Source: Pseudomonas parakoreensis
GTDB taxonomy: Bacteria > Pseudomonadota > Gammaproteobacteria > Pseudomonadales > Pseudomonadaceae
NCBI RefSeq assembly: GCF_021602155.1
Contig: NZ_BQHY01000008.1
Span: forward strand, 186,001 to 250,000
DNA length: 64,000 nucleotides
Reading direction: 5' to 3'
The notes beneath the pieces were generated by a model that was not told the origin of the DNA, ran no database searches, and saw only the letters and a program-made list of their open reading frames with translations. Of the stretch, positions 62,688 to 64,000 are shown in pieces (the first letter of the stretch is position 1; every line of letters begins with the position of its first letter). A program made the position numbers and the translations under genes.

Positions 62688-63092
62688 TTACTTTTTCTTG
62701 CGTACGTACAGCACCAGATTGTGATCTACCAGATCAACACCGTGCTCCTCGGCAATTGCCTTCTGGAGCTTTTCGATTTCCGGACTGACGAATTCGACGA
62801 CTTCACCGGTTTCCACGTTGACCATATGGTCGTGGTGGCCACCGTCGGCCAATTCGAATACCGCGTGGCCACCGTCGAAGTTGTGACGGACCACGAGGCC
62901 AGCAGCTTCGAACTGGGTCAGAACACGGTAAACCGTGGCCAGACCGACGTCCTCGCCCGCTTCCATCAACGCCTTGTAGACGTCTTCGGCACTCATGTGA
63001 CGCTGCTCGGTAGAGTCGAGCATTTGCAGGATCTTGACCCGTGGCAGGGTCACTTTGAGGCCGGCTTTGCGTAGTTCGCTATTTTCAACCAT
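62688..63092 (-). CDS. fur: Ferric uptake regulator Fur
   Basis: 134 residues: winged-helix N-terminus (LRKAGLKVTLPRVKILQMLD) and the metal site GGHHDHMVNVETGEVVEFV from about residue 86. It represses iron-uptake genes with Fe2+; piuA/piuC earlier in this window are likely targets. Divergent from bamE across 97 bp, a known arrangement in Pseudomonas. Confidence 0.98.
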   Translation of the reverse strand: MVENSELRKAGLKVTLPRVKILQMLDSTEQRHMSAEDVYKALMEAGEDVGLATVYRVLTQFEAAGLVVRHNFDGGHAVFELADGGHHDHMVNVETGEVVEFVSPEIEKLQKAIAEEHGVDLVDHNLVLYVRKKK

Positions 63093-63138
63093 GGTCAGCT
63101 TTCTCGCGATGCTGCTTCGCAGCTTCTCTTAATGCGGG

Positions 63139-63144
63139 TATGAT
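63139..63144 (+). promoter_or_regulatory. Candidate -10 box of bamE
   Basis: TATGAT lies 46 bp before the bamE start in the fur/bamE divergent region; the matching -35 is weak (TTCGCA, 16 bp upstream). Confidence 0.4.
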
Positions 63145-63189
63145 CGGCGTTTACGTTGTCCCAGCCAAGATAGTGGAAGTCGCCCACCG

Positions 63190-63717
63190 ATGCAAAACAC
63201 CAAGCTCTTGCTAACCAGTTTCACCTTTGTGGGACTGCTCGCACTCGCCGGTTGTTCATTCCCCGGGGTTTACAAAATCGACATCCAGCAGGGCAATGTC
63301 GTCACGCAGGACATGATAGACCAGTTACGCCCGGGAATGACCCGTCGGCAAGTACGGTTTATCATGGGTAACCCTCTGCTGACCGACACGTTCCATGCCG
63401 ATCGCTGGGATTATCTGTACAGCCTGCAACCTGGTGGCGGTGAACGCCAGCAGGAGCGCGTGAGTGTCAACTTCAACTCCAACGACCAGCTTGTCAGCCT
63501 GTCCGGTGACTTCATGCCGGGCGTAAGCCGTGACGAGGCCATTCTCGGAAAGGACAGTGGCACCAGCGTGACCGCCCCTGCTGAAAACGCCGAGAAGCCG
63601 AAGCCGGAACAACCCGCCAAACCAGGCTCCTTGCTGGATTCGATCCAGAAGGACGTGGACGGTGTTGAAACCGTTCCGGTTCCGACGCCTGAGCCGCTGG
63701 ACACCTCCCCGCAGTAA
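63190..63717 (+). CDS. bamE: Outer membrane assembly lipoprotein BamE (OmlA/SmpA)
   Basis: 175-residue lipoprotein; lipobox LALAGC with acylated C22. The BamE signature [17 protein letters not shown] and [18 protein letters not shown] follow. It supports BamA in folding outer-membrane proteins. The tail beyond about residue 115 is Pro/Glu-rich and longer than in E. coli. A strong terminator follows. Confidence 0.96.
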   Translation: MQNTKLLLTSFTFVGLLALAGCSFPGVYKIDIQQGNVVTQDMIDQLRPGMTRRQVRFIMGNPLLTDTFHADRWDYLYSLQPGGGERQQERVSVNFNSNDQLVSLSGDFMPGVSRDEAILGKDSGTSVTAPAENAEKPKPEQPAKPGSLLDSIQKDVDGVETVPVPTPEPLDTSPQ

Positions 63718-63726
63718 TGCGCGAGG

Positions 63727-63761
63727 CAATAAAAAACCCGGAATTTCCGGGTTTTTTATTG
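63727..63761. terminator. Bidirectional terminator between bamE and rnfH
   Basis: CAATAAAAAACCCGG and CCGGGTTTTTTATTG, a 15-bp perfect stem with a 5-base loop, suits both convergent genes. Confidence 0.95.
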
Positions 63762-63778
63762 CCTGCGATCTGGCCAGG

Positions 63779-64000
63779 CTACTGATTTCGCGCTTTGGCC
63801 TCGGCAGCCTTGGCCGCCCGCAGGCGTCGCACCTCTTTCGGGTCCGCCAGCAACGGCCGGTAGATCTCGATGCGCTCCCCCGCCTGAATCAAGCGAGCCC
63901 GTGGATCAGCCACCACCTTGCCGAAGATCCCCAGCGGACAATCACTCAGATCCAGCTCCGGGAATTCATCGCCAATACCTGACTTGAGCACCGCCTCTCG
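63779..64000 (-). CDS. rnfH: RnfH-family ubiquitin-like protein, N-terminus beyond window
   Basis: The C-terminal ~73 residues are seen: SGIGDEFPELDLSDCPLGIF and the RIEIYRPLLADPKEVRRLR segment typical of RnfH (YfjF), ending in an Ala/Lys-rich tail. The frame continues beyond the window. RnfH normally sits next to the ratA/smpB genes, opposite bamE. Function is uncertain. Confidence 0.9.
   Translation of the reverse strand, partial: REAVLKSGIGDEFPELDLSDCPLGIFGKVVADPRARLIQAGERIEIYRPLLADPKEVRRLRAAKAAEAKARNQ

Overview
The window is a stretch of a Pseudomonas chromosome, most likely from the P. fluorescens group. Evidence: GC-rich coding with Pseudomonas gene order, a Pseudomonas-type fruBKA operon with a separate cra/fruR gene and its operator, the piuC-piuA iron-uptake block, and many paired extragenic palindromes (REPINs) of the kinds common in that group. 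The species was inferred from recognisable proteins and gene order; no database search was run.

Layout. 1-4.7 kb: the N-terminal half of prfC, then a four-gene osmoprotectant (OpuC/OsmU-type) ABC transporter. 5.0-6.5 kb: speC-type ornithine decarboxylase behind a long leader that contains a terminator-like hairpin. 6.5-9.0 kb: an AT-rich island carrying an alpha-xenorhabdolysin-type binary toxin (xaxA/xaxB-like), placed between speC and the gene block that follows speC in P. aeruginosa. 9.0-15.8 kb: Sel1-repeat protein, piuC, piuA and a large PepSY/flavodoxin-type reductase, with a Fur-box-like site in the piuC/piuA divergent region. 15.9-25.2 kb: a Tat-exported PhoD-like phosphatase; the fruBKA fructose PTS operon, in which fruB has a one-base frameshift; cra/fruR; a TatD-family hydrolase. 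25.3-33.5 kb: a zinc-ribbon membrane protein, a chemoreceptor, ampE-ampD, a DUF1631 protein, nadC and a DUF6388-like protein. 33.7-34.5 kb: an unknown exported repeat/coiled-coil protein and tRNA-Thr.

34.5-64 kb is a conserved housekeeping block, nearly all on the minus strand. Its parts are: pnp, rpsO, truB, rbfA, infB, nusA, rimP, tRNA-fMet, tRNA-Leu, secG, tpiA, glmM, folP, ftsH; the rlmE/yhbY divergon; a DUF4149-like gene, greA, carB, carA, dapB; dnaJ, dnaK, grpE with two sigma-32-type promoters; recN with a LexA-like box; fur/bamE; and the start of rnfH. Together these cover mRNA decay and translation, protein export and quality control, peptidoglycan and folate precursors, arginine/pyrimidine/lysine precursors, heat shock, SOS repair and iron control.

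The most notable items are the binary toxin island, the fruB frameshift, the unexplained speC leader, an unknown protein with a 39-residue repeat, a perfect palindrome between rlmE and yhbY, and the concentration of REPIN pairs in the first 35 kb. No CRISPR array, insertion sequence, prophage or transposase gene was seen.
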